A DNA stretch of 64,000 bases from Sporodiniella umbellata (GCA_025677835.1 JAIXMR010000028.1:164276-228275), one strand, 5' to 3'. Shown: positions 22,301-34,107, numbered from the stretch's first letter. Numbers and translations are program-made. Notes: a model not told the origin generated them from the letters alone.

Positions 22301-24366
22301 GCCAAGCATAGACGTTTAAAAGGCTGCAATTGGTGTTGCATACATAGATAGGGTCGCACATTCAATTGAGGTTGAATATGTCAGGACGTCAAAGATTCTT
22401 GTTGGACGCTATCATTAGAATTAAAACACAGTGTACAATGTTTGTCATTTTTATGTTATTGTACTATACTGATCTTTTACATTTTGTTTCGTTTTTTGTG
22501 TAAAATCTGAGCAATTGTAAATGTGTTGTAAATGCTGTAGAATTTTCAAGTAGATGTATAGTATGAACTTTGCTATCTTTTTTTTTTTATGTAAACATAT
22601 ATTTATGCAGTCTATCAATTTGCTATATATACCCACATACAAACGAAAACGTTTTTGATCTAGACGCACTTTAAAAAGTAAATAGTCACGGATCTAACGT
22701 GTCGATGATCTTTGTAACTATAGAACGCGTAAACTTTGTGTTCAAATCGAGCGTTTTGTATTTTACACAGGCACTTGATTCATTATCAACTTCACACAAA
22801 GCTGTCGATTGTCTCTAAAACCTAAATACTCTTATCGGATAAAACATTCATTTTAAGTAAGTTCAGATAAATTAAAAAGGGGGAAAGTGCTATTTTCATA
22901 AAAACAGCTAAATAAAAGCAACGTAAAAAAAAGAAAAAAAAACTAAACCACGTTTTATCTAAAGCTTTGCCATCAATTTGAGACAGAGGTTTCGTTTTGC
23001 TTTTAAAAGAATTCCTGTTGTTTTAAAAAAAAACGTTACACTCTTCATCCTTTTTCGTAGAAAAAAAAAAAGGTAAATTTTGCAAAACAAAAAACAAAAA
23101 CAAAGTATAAACTTTTTGAAATACTTGTAAGAGGACCGTTTCCGATGTTACCGGAAAAAAAACTGGCCATAAAAGCGTTAAAAACAAACTTTACATATAT
23201 ATGACAAAATACTAGTACAGCGACCGGTGGCAGTTTTTTGGAATTACTGGGATTATATCTTAACTTGTTTTCTCCTATTTAAAACAAATAGTACTGTTTC
23301 ATTTTTGCTACTAGAAATTATACCATATAATTAATACAGTATTAAAAAGAGCAAAATCGGCTTTTTCCGCTTCAAATAAACAGCTAAACACAATGCAATA
23401 CAACAAGGCCTATTGAATATAGATGGACTCTAGTAAAAAAAAAAAAAAAAAGAATGCGTCTATAGTCACGCTCTAAAATTAGAACAGAGTGACTAGACCA
23501 TTTCATGCAATTCTCTTTTCAAATAAAAAGCTTAAACGATAGTCAAATAATTTTTGAACCGTCTATCTTTCTATACTTGCGACAATTAGATGTACTTTTG
23601 AGTGCTTTAATTAAAAGGTCATATGGGTTTTATGTATTTAATTATTTGCAGCCTCATTTTATGCTATCTATTGTTTCACAATGACACGTTAGAATTCTGC
23701 TGAGATTAATGATTGAATCTTCCGTGTATCTCCCTTTAAATAGAGAAGGTACAGTATGGTTGTGGCTGCAGGGACCACAAATTACTTTGGTAAATGCCTT
23801 ATTTGAGTCTGATGTTGAAAGAAAAGGAGAAAATGTGGACTTGTACTTCACTCTCGGACTTGATACCAGTGTTTTGTAAAAAGTAGTAGTAAAGTGCAAC
23901 TAAAGACTCATTCATATGCGGTTTTCAGAAAACCTGATACTGTATGTACCTCAATAGCTTTTTCTCTCCTAAACAAAAATATTCCTATTGCTCTTTGTTC
24001 CTCAAAATGGTACCGACGTTTAAACCTTAAATTTAATTTTGTAGTTTTGAGTGGGTACTTGGGCCTACTTAAACAGTAATAAAAAGAAGGAAGCTATACA
24101 TGAAACATATTTCTTCTCAATAAGTTTTTAGGGTGACAGTAAATACACTCGAAATTTATTTCAAGAAAAAAAGAAAGTCAAGTGTTCTCTAATCTATAAA
24201 AGGAAGGTAAAGAATCACTTAAACAACTGATTTAAGACGAATAAATAAATAAATAAAATAAAAAAGGAAAGCCAGTAACCAGTTCTAACAGCTTTTTTTG
24301 CTCTTTCTTTCTCTTTTTTTCTCCTTATTTATTCTTAGTTCTTACCTTTATTTTTGTTTTCAGAAC
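19338..24366. other. 5-kb AT-rich gene-poor region between methyltransferase paralogues
   Basis: I see no supported gene. Frames of 60-85 codons (e.g. 21849-22100 -, 23654-23899 -) lack start context, splice partners or known motifs. The sequence is very AT-rich with many A/T tracts (e.g. 21271-21288, 22243-22259, 23435-23450). It could hold decayed elements that I cannot recognise. Confidence 0.55.
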
Positions 24367-25393
24367 ATGGGAAACGTAAACTCTAAAAAAAAGCACACAA
24401 AGGGTGAAAACGACTTAGAAAAAATACCAACAGAAACCCGATCAACAAGCCTAACAAAAGACCTAAACAGCTCATATTGGCTTACTGACAATAGTGAAGA
24501 AACAGATAGATTGAACAGCCAGCATTTTGCTCTCAAAGCGCTTTATGACGGCAACTTTTCAACTGTTATCACAGAAAAGCTTGATATGGACTGTACAACT
24601 GTATTAGATTTAGGCTGTGGACCTGGCGCTTGGTTAATGGATACTGCTACCGAGTTTTCAAATAGTCAATTCTATGGAATCGATATACGCGATTTGTTTC
24701 CTACAGATATTCGACCGCCTAATGTTCATTTTCAAGTACATGACGCCTTGATAGGTTTACCTTTCCCTGACAATAGTTTTGACATCGTAAACACTAGAAC
24801 GTTTATATTATCAATTCAAAAAAACAAATGGCCTTTTATACTAAACGAAATTACCAGAGTCCTAAAACCAGGGGGATTTGCACAGATTTGCGAATACACT
24901 ATATTGGTAAGAGTCCTTTGATATATGTATACATCTATGAGACTTGCCAAAATAACTACTGAGTGTTAGGAGACAGGAACTGAATTTGTCCAAAGAGTCG
25001 GAGAAGCACGTAAGAAAAATACTAACAGTTTTAAATTAAAAAAAGAATCTCTCACGTAGCTTTCATGTAGTACGGCAAGACTTAATAAATAGAAATTTGG
25101 ATCCTTCTGTAGCTCATAACTTGGATACTATTTTAAAGTCGTCAAGGTTTGATGTGCTAGAAACCGATAGAAGAGACATTTGCTTGGCTCAGAAGGACTC
25201 GCTTACAAAGGAGTTCCTCTGGAACATTTTAAAAATATATGATTTTAGTCAATTGGTTTTATGTGCATCTTTTGGTTACATGGCCGACACGGACCATGTT
25301 GATTTTAGAAACAAGTTTGAAAACGAGCTTTCAAATACACCGAATGCAACATGGAGTTTCTTTCGCTGTGTAGCTCAAAAACCAATAAACTAG
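24367..25393 (+). CDS. Class I SAM-dependent methyltransferase with N-myristoylation-like start (paralogue 2)
   Basis: Three exons (24367-24906, 24970-25009, 25071-25393) give 300 aa. Motif I is VLDLGCGPGAW (about 79-89), followed by FYGIDIRD, the LIGLPFPDNSFDIVNTR region and EITRVLKPGGFAQICE. It is a diverged paralogue of the gene at 18004, with the same tail-end exon joins but fewer introns: the first four coding exons are merged into one here. The N-terminus MGNVNSKKKH is a strong N-myristoylation-like signal (Gly2, Ser6, then Lys7-9), suggesting a membrane-tethered cytosolic enzyme. A CT-rich tract and an AG lie immediately before the ATG. The methyl acceptor is unknown. Confidence 0.83.
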
Positions 25394-26305
25394 GATAAAT
25401 ACACAGCCATACAACCGTTTGAAAATAGGGATCATATATAAATATGCAGCCTTTGTATTTGTTTTTTGTGTACTTTATAATTTTTTAAAAAAATTAACTG
25501 CATCCAATCTAATTGGTGAAAGTACTGTTTGTCGGAATCATGTCATAGAACTCTCATATTGGATTTTCTTGCAACTATCACCCATGGTCTTGAATTTAAT
25601 GCACGTGGTTGACAATCCTTTTGCAGTCAGGATACAATTTGACATTTACCATCAATATACCGTTAGCGCGGTAATTCTAAACAGAGAGAATGAAAGCGGT
25701 TAGAGAGAATAGCCATGGAATAATTGAATACCAAAAAAAACGTCATGTGCTACCTACTAATCTTGTAATAAATTACAAAATCACGGAGTAAAACCCTTTG
25801 GAAACAACATTTGATAAACTCGGTTATTACATATAGGGTTTTGAGGCAATAAAGAAATGGCTAGTTAAATTATTGGTCTCCCTTTTTCTTATTGTGCTTT
25901 AGCCGGGTATACAATACAATGCTACTAATAAAAAAGACAAGCTTGAAAAATATTAATGTAGTACTAAGGTCTTTTAGAAGATCGTCCGAAAAAGGTCTTA
26001 AGAAAGCTGCGGTTGACTTAATGTATCGAAGTCTAACCAAGGAAACTGTGGTATTAGTTTTATTTATATACTCTCTTTTTAAAATCGAAGAGAGCAGTTG
26101 GAGCGGTGGCTATTCTCAAGTATAAATACTATTCTTTCGGTGTGTTTCATCTTGGTAGTATTTTTTTCCTGCGTTGCTTCTTAATACTTCTTAGGATTTT
26201 CGCAAGTTGGTTTATAAGAGATAGCGGGCTTACCGCCAAACACTACGATGTAAAACAAAAAGGCAGTCAAAAGACACATTTGCATTTTTCTCTGTATTTT
26301 TATAA
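25394..26305. other. Convergent intergenic region
   Basis: This lies between the stops of the second methyltransferase and the EI24 gene. Open frames at 25419-25703 and 25892-26125 on the plus strand show no family pattern. AT-rich; nothing else is supported. Confidence 0.6.
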
Positions 26306-27277
26306 TCAATATTTAATTTTTTTGAGGAGAACTGATGCACATTGATTCATAAATTTAACACCAAAAAATACTGGGATTCGGTCGTTGTTGATGTGTTGAA
26401 TTGGCTTAGGCCTAGCCGTCAGGGCCATGATAATAAACTATTTAAAAACCATTAGCCTTTTTGATTAGTATTCGTCTTTTTTTTTTTCTTTTTACAGAAG
26501 GATATATCAGTGCAAATACAGCTCCAGCTTTTAAAGTAGAAAGGTAAAAAGTGAGTAGAGTTCCTGGGAGTCCTAAAAAATGCACACATAAAGGGTTACA
26601 TATAAGCATAACTTTGATAGCTTGAATGTTTTTTTTTTTTTTTTTTTTTTTACCAAATCCAAGATAATAGCTCCAGTGCTCTTCTGCAAAAGATAGCCGT
26701 TTTCTATTGGGCCAGTCTTCTCTCATCCATTTATATTCAAAACAATAGTAAGCCATTATAATACAATCTACAAAGAAAGCTACTGCATAACCAATAAGCG
26801 GTATCCATCTCAAAAGGGCGCTAAACAATGCCATATTGCCATAAAGGACTACTGTATTTATACGGTTTCCTTCTATGCTACTGTGGTGATCGATTTGGGC
26901 AATCTTTGAATAGAATCTCGAGTTGAAAAGAAGGCAGATCATATATATGGGATAGCCAGTAAGTGCCTATATATATAACTATAAGCTTACGCATACACAC
27001 CCCAGCTCCTTCTTAGTTAACTGTGTAAGAATGTCCATAGAAATGGTGGTCTACATAGAATAGCTCTGTTAAGCCAACAATTCCTAAAAATATGATTCCA
27101 TTAAGCGCGATGCTTTTAAGTAAAGTGCGTTGTACTTGTTTGAATCTATTCAAATGTTGAGTCTTAAATAGAATGCAGTTTGCGTTTCTACGTTCTAATC
27201 ACAAGGTATACTTGACGCCATTGCAAAGCATCTCTAATTCCTTCTAAAAAATACTGAACATGGTCCGAAGCGCCCAT
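26306..27277 (-). CDS. EI24/etoposide-induced 2.4 family membrane protein
   Basis: A multi-pass ER membrane protein of the EI24 (PF07264-type) family, linked in animals to autophagy and ER-resident functions. Five exons (27212-27277, 27022-27162, 26654-26966, 26496-26572, 26306-26437) give 242 aa. Visible family features are the N-terminal FLEGIRDALQW, the first membrane block RTLLKSIALNGIIFLG, GYPIYMICLLFNSRFYSKIA, the long helix with YKWMREDWPNRKRLSF-AEEHWSYYLGFG, and LPGTLLTFYLS-KAGAVFALIYPSFIIMAL. The last join (26495 to 26437) is needed to recover FIIMAL. Intron 3 holds a 21-nt A tract. It shares a 101-bp upstream region with the SAC1/5-phosphatase gene. Confidence 0.83.
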
Positions 27278-27378
27278 TAGTAATGGTTGAGGTTCCAAAA
27301 AAATTGAAAAAAAGCAAAGACAAACTGAAACTCCCCTCAGATTTTTTTTTCTTTTTTTTTTTTCTGCATTTATTAAAG
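27278..27378. promoter_or_regulatory. 101-bp shared divergent promoter
   Basis: The whole space between the ATG codons of EI24 (-) and the synaptojanin-like gene (+) is 101 bp. It contains a GAAACTCCCCTCAG block and a pyrimidine tract (27343-27363). It must hold both start regions unless the 5' UTRs overlap. This is inferred from position. Confidence 0.55.
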
Positions 27379-30300
27379 ATGCAAACCCACCTACTTTTAA
27401 GGGAGCATCCGAGAGCTTTGGCCTTGAGGCCTACTGTTTTGGGAGAAGCGCCGCCAGCTGTTCTTGTCCTCGAAGAGCATGAAAAGAACAAAGCAACTGC
27501 TAAGCTATATAGCCCCGCTGAATTTGAAGACTCTGAATGGCGTATATTAAACTCTCGTCCAGTTTTTGGCTGTCTTGGACTCATTACAGTTCAATCAGGT
27601 TTTTCGCTTTTTGCAGCACAAACAACTTCTGTTTTTTAACAGCTTATACTATTTAGAGTGTTTTGTGGCTGTTGTGACAGATTGTATATCAGTTGGCCGA
27701 ATAAGAGCGGGCGAAGAGGTGCATAAAATTCAGTCAGTCTCGTTTTATTCTCTTTCATCTGCCAGATACGACGATTTTATGGAATTTTCAGACAGCTACG
27801 ACAGTGACGATACAGAAAATAATGTACAGCATCCTTGTATTCAACTTCAAAAGCTATTTTCAACTGGAAACTTCTATTTCACATTAGATTTTGATTTAAC
27901 AAAGACCGTCCAAGCAAGGTAGCGTTAAAAAAAAGAAAGAAAGAAGGAAGAGACACAAAAAGAAAGTTTAGAACCGAGTACTGAAGAGTGCTCTACCAGA
28001 ACCTCCGTAGCATCATCAGGTGTATATTCTTTTGACCAACATTTTCTGTGGAACCAATTTATGATATCTGGACTACTAGAGTTTAGATCCAAGCTAGAAA
28101 GAAGGAAACAGATGGATTTAGATAGAGGAGGGTTTTTGGTGTTTGCTATAAGAGGGTATGTAGGCGTAGAGACTATACGATTGGACAATGAGAAGTGTGA
28201 ATTATCTGTAATTTCCAAATTGAGCTGCCAACGTGCTGGTACTCGGTTTAATTCAAGAGGGATCGACGATAACGGACATGTTGCAAACTTTGTAGAGACA
28301 GAAACCATTCTTTATTCTGACAGAGTATGCTATTCGTATACTCAAATTAGAGGCAGTGTTCCAGGTATACTTTGTTTATATGGTTTCAAATACAGCACAT
28401 TATTTAACCTTTTTTTTTTATTAGTGTTTTGGGAACAACAGGGGATGCAGTTGGTTCAGCATAAAATACAGATTTCAAGAGGGCCAGAAGCCACTGTCCC
28501 CGCCGTTAAACGACATTTTGATGAGCTCGAAAACCGCTACGGGCATGTCTGTAACGTCAACCTTCTATCTCAAAAAGAGGGGACTGTTTCAGGGGAAAGT
28601 CTGCTAAGCAATGCATTTAATACAGCTGTCCAACAGTTAAAGACCAAAAAGGTTCGCATGGTGAACTTCGATCTTCATGCTGAATGCCGTGGTGGCAACT
28701 ATGACCATGTATCCTATCTGATGAATGATATCCAGAGTAATATAGATGAATATGTTTGTTTTTTGATGGATACAGAGGACAATCAAGTAATTTATGAGCA
28801 GCGTGGTGTTTTCCGTACAAATTGCATGGACTGTTTGGATCGTACCAACCTAGTACAAAACGAAATTAGTAAGCGCCTTTTGTTGAATCATTTGCAAGGC
28901 CGTTTTGGTAAAAACAGAGGAACGATCGATCAATTGATAGCACGTCATTCCCATTTGTGGGCTGAAAACGGAGACGGGTTGTCCAAAATATATGCAGGGA
29001 CAGGTGCTTTGAAATCCTCTTTTACAAGAACTGGCAAAGTAACTTTTATGAACGTACTAAGCGATGCCACGAGATCCGTTAATCGGTTTTACATTAACAA
29101 TTTCCAAGACAAAGCAAGGCAGGAGGTCATTGATCTACTGTTAGGAAAGCTAGCCAATCAAACTGTAATTGCAATACATGACCCGCTTAGCGATTCTGTA
29201 ACTCGACAGCTAACCAAGCGAGCAAAAGAATACTCTAAAAGCAAAAAAGTATCTATTTTCTGTGGTTCTTACAATCTAAATGGCAAAGCGTTTAAAGGCG
29301 AGGTACTAGACCCTTGGTTACTTGACCACTTGGAAGGTAAATGCTCGTTCATGCTTAAAGATTTCAAGAGTTAACATAGGTCTATAGGAAACGATAACGA
29401 GCTAGATATTTATGTAATTGGGTTTCAAGAAATAGTGGAATTGTCTCCTCAACAAGTAATGGCAACCGACGCAGAGACAAGGTAGTCCTTTTTTAAGGTT
29501 GTTTATATTCTATCTGTTTTAACTCTTGTTAAATGTGTAATGTACAGAAAAGTATGGGAGGAGCAAATTCAGCGTACCTTAAATTCTAGGAAATCCAAAT
29601 ATACTTTATTGCGTTCAAATCAATTGGTTGGCGCTGCTTTGATAGTATTTGTAAAATCAAGTATTGTGGATGAAGTCAGAAATGTTGAGACAGCTATAAA
29701 AAAAGTAAATGAAAAAAGTAACCGAAGAAAGTAAAATATTAATTGCTTGTATCAGACTGGAATTATGGGAATGGCAGGAAATAAAGGAGCAGTAGCTATA
29801 CGTATGGATTACGGTAATACTAGTTTTTGCTTCTTAGCTGCCCATTTTGCTTCAGGGCAATCTAATGTGGAAGATCGTAACAACGATTTTCATACAATTA
29901 ACGAGGGACTTCGCTTCTTGAGAGGAAAGACAATAGATAGTCACGAGTAAATATCTTAGTTCTTTAGTAGTAGTGACAACTAATTTGTCTTGTTAGCAAC
30001 ATCGTGTGGGTGAGCGATTTTAATTATAGAGTCTCTTTGGCAAACTCAGAAGCCCGCGAACATGCTCACCAAGGGAATCTTGAAGCTTTGTTAGCAAACG
30101 ATCAGGTAATTAAGTATATGCAAGACATAGAAACTTCAACTCTAATACGCCTTTAGCTTATACGAGAAATGAGACTGGGGAACGTGTTTCCTAATTATCA
30201 GGAGGGTTTGATTACTTTTTATCCTACTTATAAATACGATGTCGGTACAGATGTCTATGATACCAGGTAAAATATAAACTGAAACAAAAGACATAGCTAA

Positions 30301-30955
30301 CCTAAATTTATAGTGAAAAGCAAAGAATACCAGGATGGACAGATCGTATTGTGTTCAAAGGCACCCAGTTGAAGCAACTTCAATATTCCCGAGCAGAATT
30401 ATTTACTTCAGACCACAGACCAGGTAAGGGATGTCTTCCCTATTACACGATTTTTATTGTTCTTTATGGTAGTATTCAGTACATTTGAAGCAAATGTAAG
30501 AAAAAAGTTTCTTTTAATACTCTAAACTTGTTTCTTTAGATTACTACACTGGATAACGAAGCAAAATCAAAGTTGCAAAAAGAAATATATCAAAGTTTGA
30601 GTGCTATCGAAATTAAAGCACCACCTCCAGAACTACCAAAAAGAAAAACCATGACCAATCCTCTCCCAGCTACAAAAGACTCATTGGTTGATATTTTGGT
30701 GGATGTAGCTTTGGAAAATCAGTGTAAGCTATGCCAACCAAAAAACTAGACGCTAACGATAGCTATAGTACCTCTTCCAAGCTCTGATTCAAACAAATGG
30801 TGGGAAGAGGGAGACGGTAAGCACTGAAAAATACATTATGTTTGGTAACATCTTTCTTTTTGCTTATAGGATTGCCTAAAGCTGACAAAACGCGCACAAG
30901 TTCTCAGAACCCATTTGAAACAAAAAAGGGAGCCGATATGTTGTCTCTAATATAA
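27379..30955 (+). CDS. Synaptojanin-like SAC1 + inositol-5-phosphatase (INP51/52/53 family)
   Basis: A dual phosphoinositide phosphatase acting in endocytosis and PI(4,5)P2 turnover. I reconstruct 14 exons, 27379-27598 through 30870-30955, all phases consistent, for 967 aa. The SAC1 domain (about 1-500) carries the catalytic C-x5-R motif RTNCMDCLDRTN (Cys427, Arg433). The 5-phosphatase domain (about 560-860) shows SIFCGSYNLNGK, DIYVIGFQEIVEL, TGIMGMAGNKGAV, NDFHTINEGL, IPGWTDRIVFKG and TSDHRP. In the metal/phosphate motif usually written GDxNYR this protein has SDFNYR (Ser751). Exon 11 is only 23 nt. A short tail follows, without a long proline-rich region. Intron 1 has a weak GTTTTT donor. 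Which INP paralogue it represents is unclear. Its stop is 19 bp from the stop of the convergent gene. Confidence 0.92.
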
Positions 30956-30974
30956 AAAGTAAAAAAAAGCTCTA

Positions 30975-31503
30975 TTATTGTTTGGTTTCCCAATCAGCGT
31001 ATTTAGTGGCTGATGCCATTCTCTCCATAAATTCAGACTTGACACAGGCATCCGAGTTGATTCTTGACAAAATTTGATTTTCGTGTCTTGCAATTACTTC
31101 TTTCTTCGATTTATCCTTGTAAGCTATGAGTTGAATGCTGTAAAGTTTACAGTTCAGATGTGTCAAAGCAGGTGACAAGAAATAGTAGCGTGGATGTTCA
31201 AAGCTGTCATGTACTAATTGAACACCAGGTACTTTAATGGTATCTTGTGAATCACTTGGGTTTTCAAAAGTGGCCTCAACATAAACTGAAGGTAGAGTGG
31301 GTTTAATCATTTCAACCAACCACGAATAACTAACACATTAACAAGACTCTTTTGTTTTGTCTTATTTTATTTTACTGAGCACCCAGTTGTTCATTCTTAG
31401 CATTTATGGCAAAGCTTGCACTAAGATCTTGAAAATATTCACTTTTTTTGAAGTGAGGCTCTTTAACTTTTTTGTCAAATAGACAACCACACGAAAAGTT
31501 CAT
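30975..31503 (-). CDS. Unrecognised 160-aa two-exon protein
   Basis: I do not recognise this protein. Exon 1 is 31376-31503, intron 31330-31375 is 46 nt (GTAAAA...GTTAG), and exon 2 is 30975-31329. The joined frame gives 160 aa starting MNFSCGCLFDKKVKEPHF. The sequence is mixed alpha/beta in character without low complexity (e.g. YSWLVEMIKPTLPSVYVEA, HPRYYFLSPALTHLNCKLY), has no signal peptide or membrane segment, and reads as a conserved cytosolic protein. A shorter form could start within exon 2 at 31319. It is 53 bp downstream of the small secreted gene on the same strand, and its stop is 19 bp from the convergent phosphatase stop. Confidence 0.7.
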
Positions 31504-31556
31504 TTTAAGGAGGGAAAAAGGAGAGTGAAAAAATAGAGTTTCACTGTTTATTTTTT

Positions 31557-31839
31557 TTACAAGTTTTTGTTTTGCACAACATCGTTTTTAGTCGTTATAA
31601 CCTCTGCATTTTCCAGGTCTTTTTCCGTGAACTGTAATTAGTTAATACTTCTGCAGCTCATTGATTTAGCTTACTGTTAGAGTTTGGCCATTTGTTAAAG
31701 TAACAGAGTATGTTTGATCATGCTTTGAGTTATGTCGACTCCCTTGACCAGAAACACTGTTAGTACTTTCACCAATTGGTTTGCCTTCGGTCAAACTGAA
31801 GATAAAAACCAAAAAAACAATAGTTATAAACAATTTCAT
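31557..31839 (-). CDS. Small secreted protein, 79 aa, two exons
   Basis: A very small gene. Exon 1 (31675-31839) encodes MKLFITIVFLVFIFSLTEG followed by a hydrophilic stretch. A 43-nt intron (31632-31674, GTAAGC...TTACAG, with an internal TAACTAAT branch-like site) precedes exon 2 (31557-31631), ending KNDVVQNKNL. The first about 19 residues form a textbook signal peptide. The mature 60 residues are Ser/Thr/Asn-rich and cysteine-free, so this is not a cysteine-stabilised effector type. It lies between NCA2 (95 bp away) and the 160-aa gene, all on the minus strand. The function is unknown. Reality is supported by the clean intron and signal peptide only. Confidence 0.6.
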
Positions 31840-31934
31840 AGTTTAAATAATATAAGGGAAAAAAAAAAGAGAAAACACAGGCCTTTTTTATACAAAAACG
31901 ATTTTGAAGAACAAATAGGGAGAAAACATGTTTT

Positions 31935-34107
31935 TTATAAAAAGGTCCAGAATCGACACATTCTAGCGATTGTCTGTGTTTTTTGGTTATTTGTTAGGTT
32001 TGCGTTTTCCAAATCCCGTATATCCTCCAAAAACCTTGCTCTCATGTTATTTTTGGTAGGTAAAGCGGTGGCATATGACCTTAGTAGATGTATTTCGCAT
32101 AACAGCAGGCCTTGCGTTTCGCAGTCTGCTTGCAGTTGGTCTTTTTGGTCTGCAGCCTTTGTTTGCCACTCATTCAGTTCTGTCTGGGGTGTTCTTACAA
32201 TCAATTGCCTGTCAATTCGTCTATCGAATATGAAGAAAGTGGTAAGAAATAGGCATTCTAGGGAGGTGTATTTACCGAAGAGTTTCGCGTATAGGTAATC
32301 CGACTTGTGTTACCCGCTGTTTAGTTCTTCCTCGAAATACGTTTTTCATCCAGGATGCAGAAGCCCATGTTAGTAACATGGATGGTGCGACAGCTAATTT
32401 CAGACATTGTTAATCATGTATACCCTCAAAGGATCTTTTGTTTACCTAAGAAGGCAAAGTTGAGTTCATTCGACTTAAGAAGTTTATCCAGAGCAGACAT
32501 AGCCAAGTCAACATCTACTTTTGTCTTCTGTACTTGAATAAGCATAGCTCTAAGTAAATCACCTAAGACTCTAAGTTAAGATGCTTTTAATTTGCCTTAT
32601 TTTTACCTGCGATCACATTCTTTAGAGGGCTCTGTGGTAAAGTAAGTATATATTTGCGCCTCTTATCTTGTTTTTTTTTTTTTTTTTTTTACCTTGATTT
32701 CTCTCTCATACTCTTTTAAAACCACTGATATATCTCCTTCGTGAATATCTGCAGTCAGTTTTGCTAAATCACTAGGTGGCAAATTTAAATTGTCTTTGGC
32801 AAAGCCTACTACCATGCGCTCCAATGACTATTTTCAAAAAAAAAAAAAAAGTAAGCTTAATTTTGTTATACACTATTTTTCTCTTACAGCAATGTCGCTT
32901 TGTAGGCCTTGTTTGCTTAGTAGTCCTAGACGCTGATCTTTGAGTCTAATAGTTTCCCATACTTTCCTAACAGGTTCCCAAACCCAGTCTATTAAAAAGT
33001 CATGTACGGTGTTCCCGAATTCTTTTGTAAACTTTATAATATCGTGCTTTCGTTTGAGCAAATAGTTTAACGTCAGTTGTGTAGCCCCATATGATAACAA
33101 AGCTGGGATCCAATATCTGGTCCAAGCAGATGGTATACCGTGGGCTTTTTGTATCTCGCTTAAATGAGTCTCTCGTGCCTTAGGCCATTCCTTCACAATA
33201 TGTAGTAAGTTTTGGACCGCGTTATTTGTTATCGTGTTGCCATGTGCTAGCTGGCCTAGCGTTTCAGACTGCTTTTGGCTTGGACCTTGGAGCAAAGAGT
33301 TCATTACATATAAGCTCTGTTGTACTTGATTGTTGACCATTCCATTAAACTCATCTAGGCTGTATTGAGGTGAAGTAACCAAGAGCATACCTAAATTAGC
33401 AGCTTGTTCTGACCGGTATTTTTCTAAAGCTTTGCGCTTCATTTTTATTTCTTCGTGTACCATTTCCAATAACAACGGCCGGCGCTGTACCGAGCGTAGA
33501 AACTGTCTAGCGCTAAAAGACTGAACGCGTTGAGAAGGAAAAAGCTGAGAAAGAAGGTACTCTTTATGAAAAGACTGGAAGTTTGACTTGTAAATATGTT
33601 GTACAAGTGAGTATACACGCCAAGGCATAGCTATTTTTTAAAACAAAAAACCAGCGACAGGATAATATTAGTTTTCATCAAAGTTGAAAGTGAGAAAAGA
33701 TATTTACTTTGTAATGCATAGTAAATTTCGCGAGAGGAGCTACCCTCGATTGAATTCCAGTAATCGATCGATTCCGATACTGGAAGTGTCAAGTTCAACA
33801 CATCCGAAAAAACTTGACCATAAACAGCCAGTGCGCACTTTCCGACAAATAGCCATTCAAGTTGATCGTTACTGTCAGAGTCTTTTCCTTTCAATTCTTC
33901 AAACTTCGTGAGGTAATCTCTCACTTTCTCTAAGGGTGGTAAAACGGAAGAGAGGTTAAGGGCCTGAGTAGACTGAAGTAAAAATTCGCTATTGGCGTTG
34001 TTTTGAGTGGTAGCATGAGTATGAATATGCTTTGTGAAAGCATTGTCAAGCGAGCTGTCCAATCCCTTTATCTGTTCGCTAATAAACGTATCCATGGGGG
34101 AAAACAA
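31935..34107 (-). CDS. NCA2: NCA2, nuclear control of ATPase protein 2 (mitochondrial)
   Basis: NCA2 is a mitochondrial membrane protein that in yeast is needed for proper expression of ATP synthase subunits 6 and 8. Seven exons (33708-34107, 32888-33630, 32693-32827, 32607-32631, 32446-32562, 32276-32393, 31935-32220) give 607 aa. Family landmarks are [109 protein letters not shown] and the terminal [22 protein letters not shown]. Exon 4 is a 25-nt micro-exon encoding SPLKNVIA. Intron 3 carries a 22-nt A tract right after the donor. Confidence is high. Confidence 0.93.

Noticed and set aside
26106..26345. 79-codon plus-strand frame overlapping the EI24 3' end
   Set aside because: Partly antisense to the last EI24 exon, which completes the FIIMAL family motif.
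26496..26572. EI24 ending in the Lys-rich KRKKKRR tail
   Set aside because: Removing a 58-nt intron with a TACTAAT branch site restores the family C-terminus (FIIMALTARPKP), so the Lys-rich tail is intron translation.
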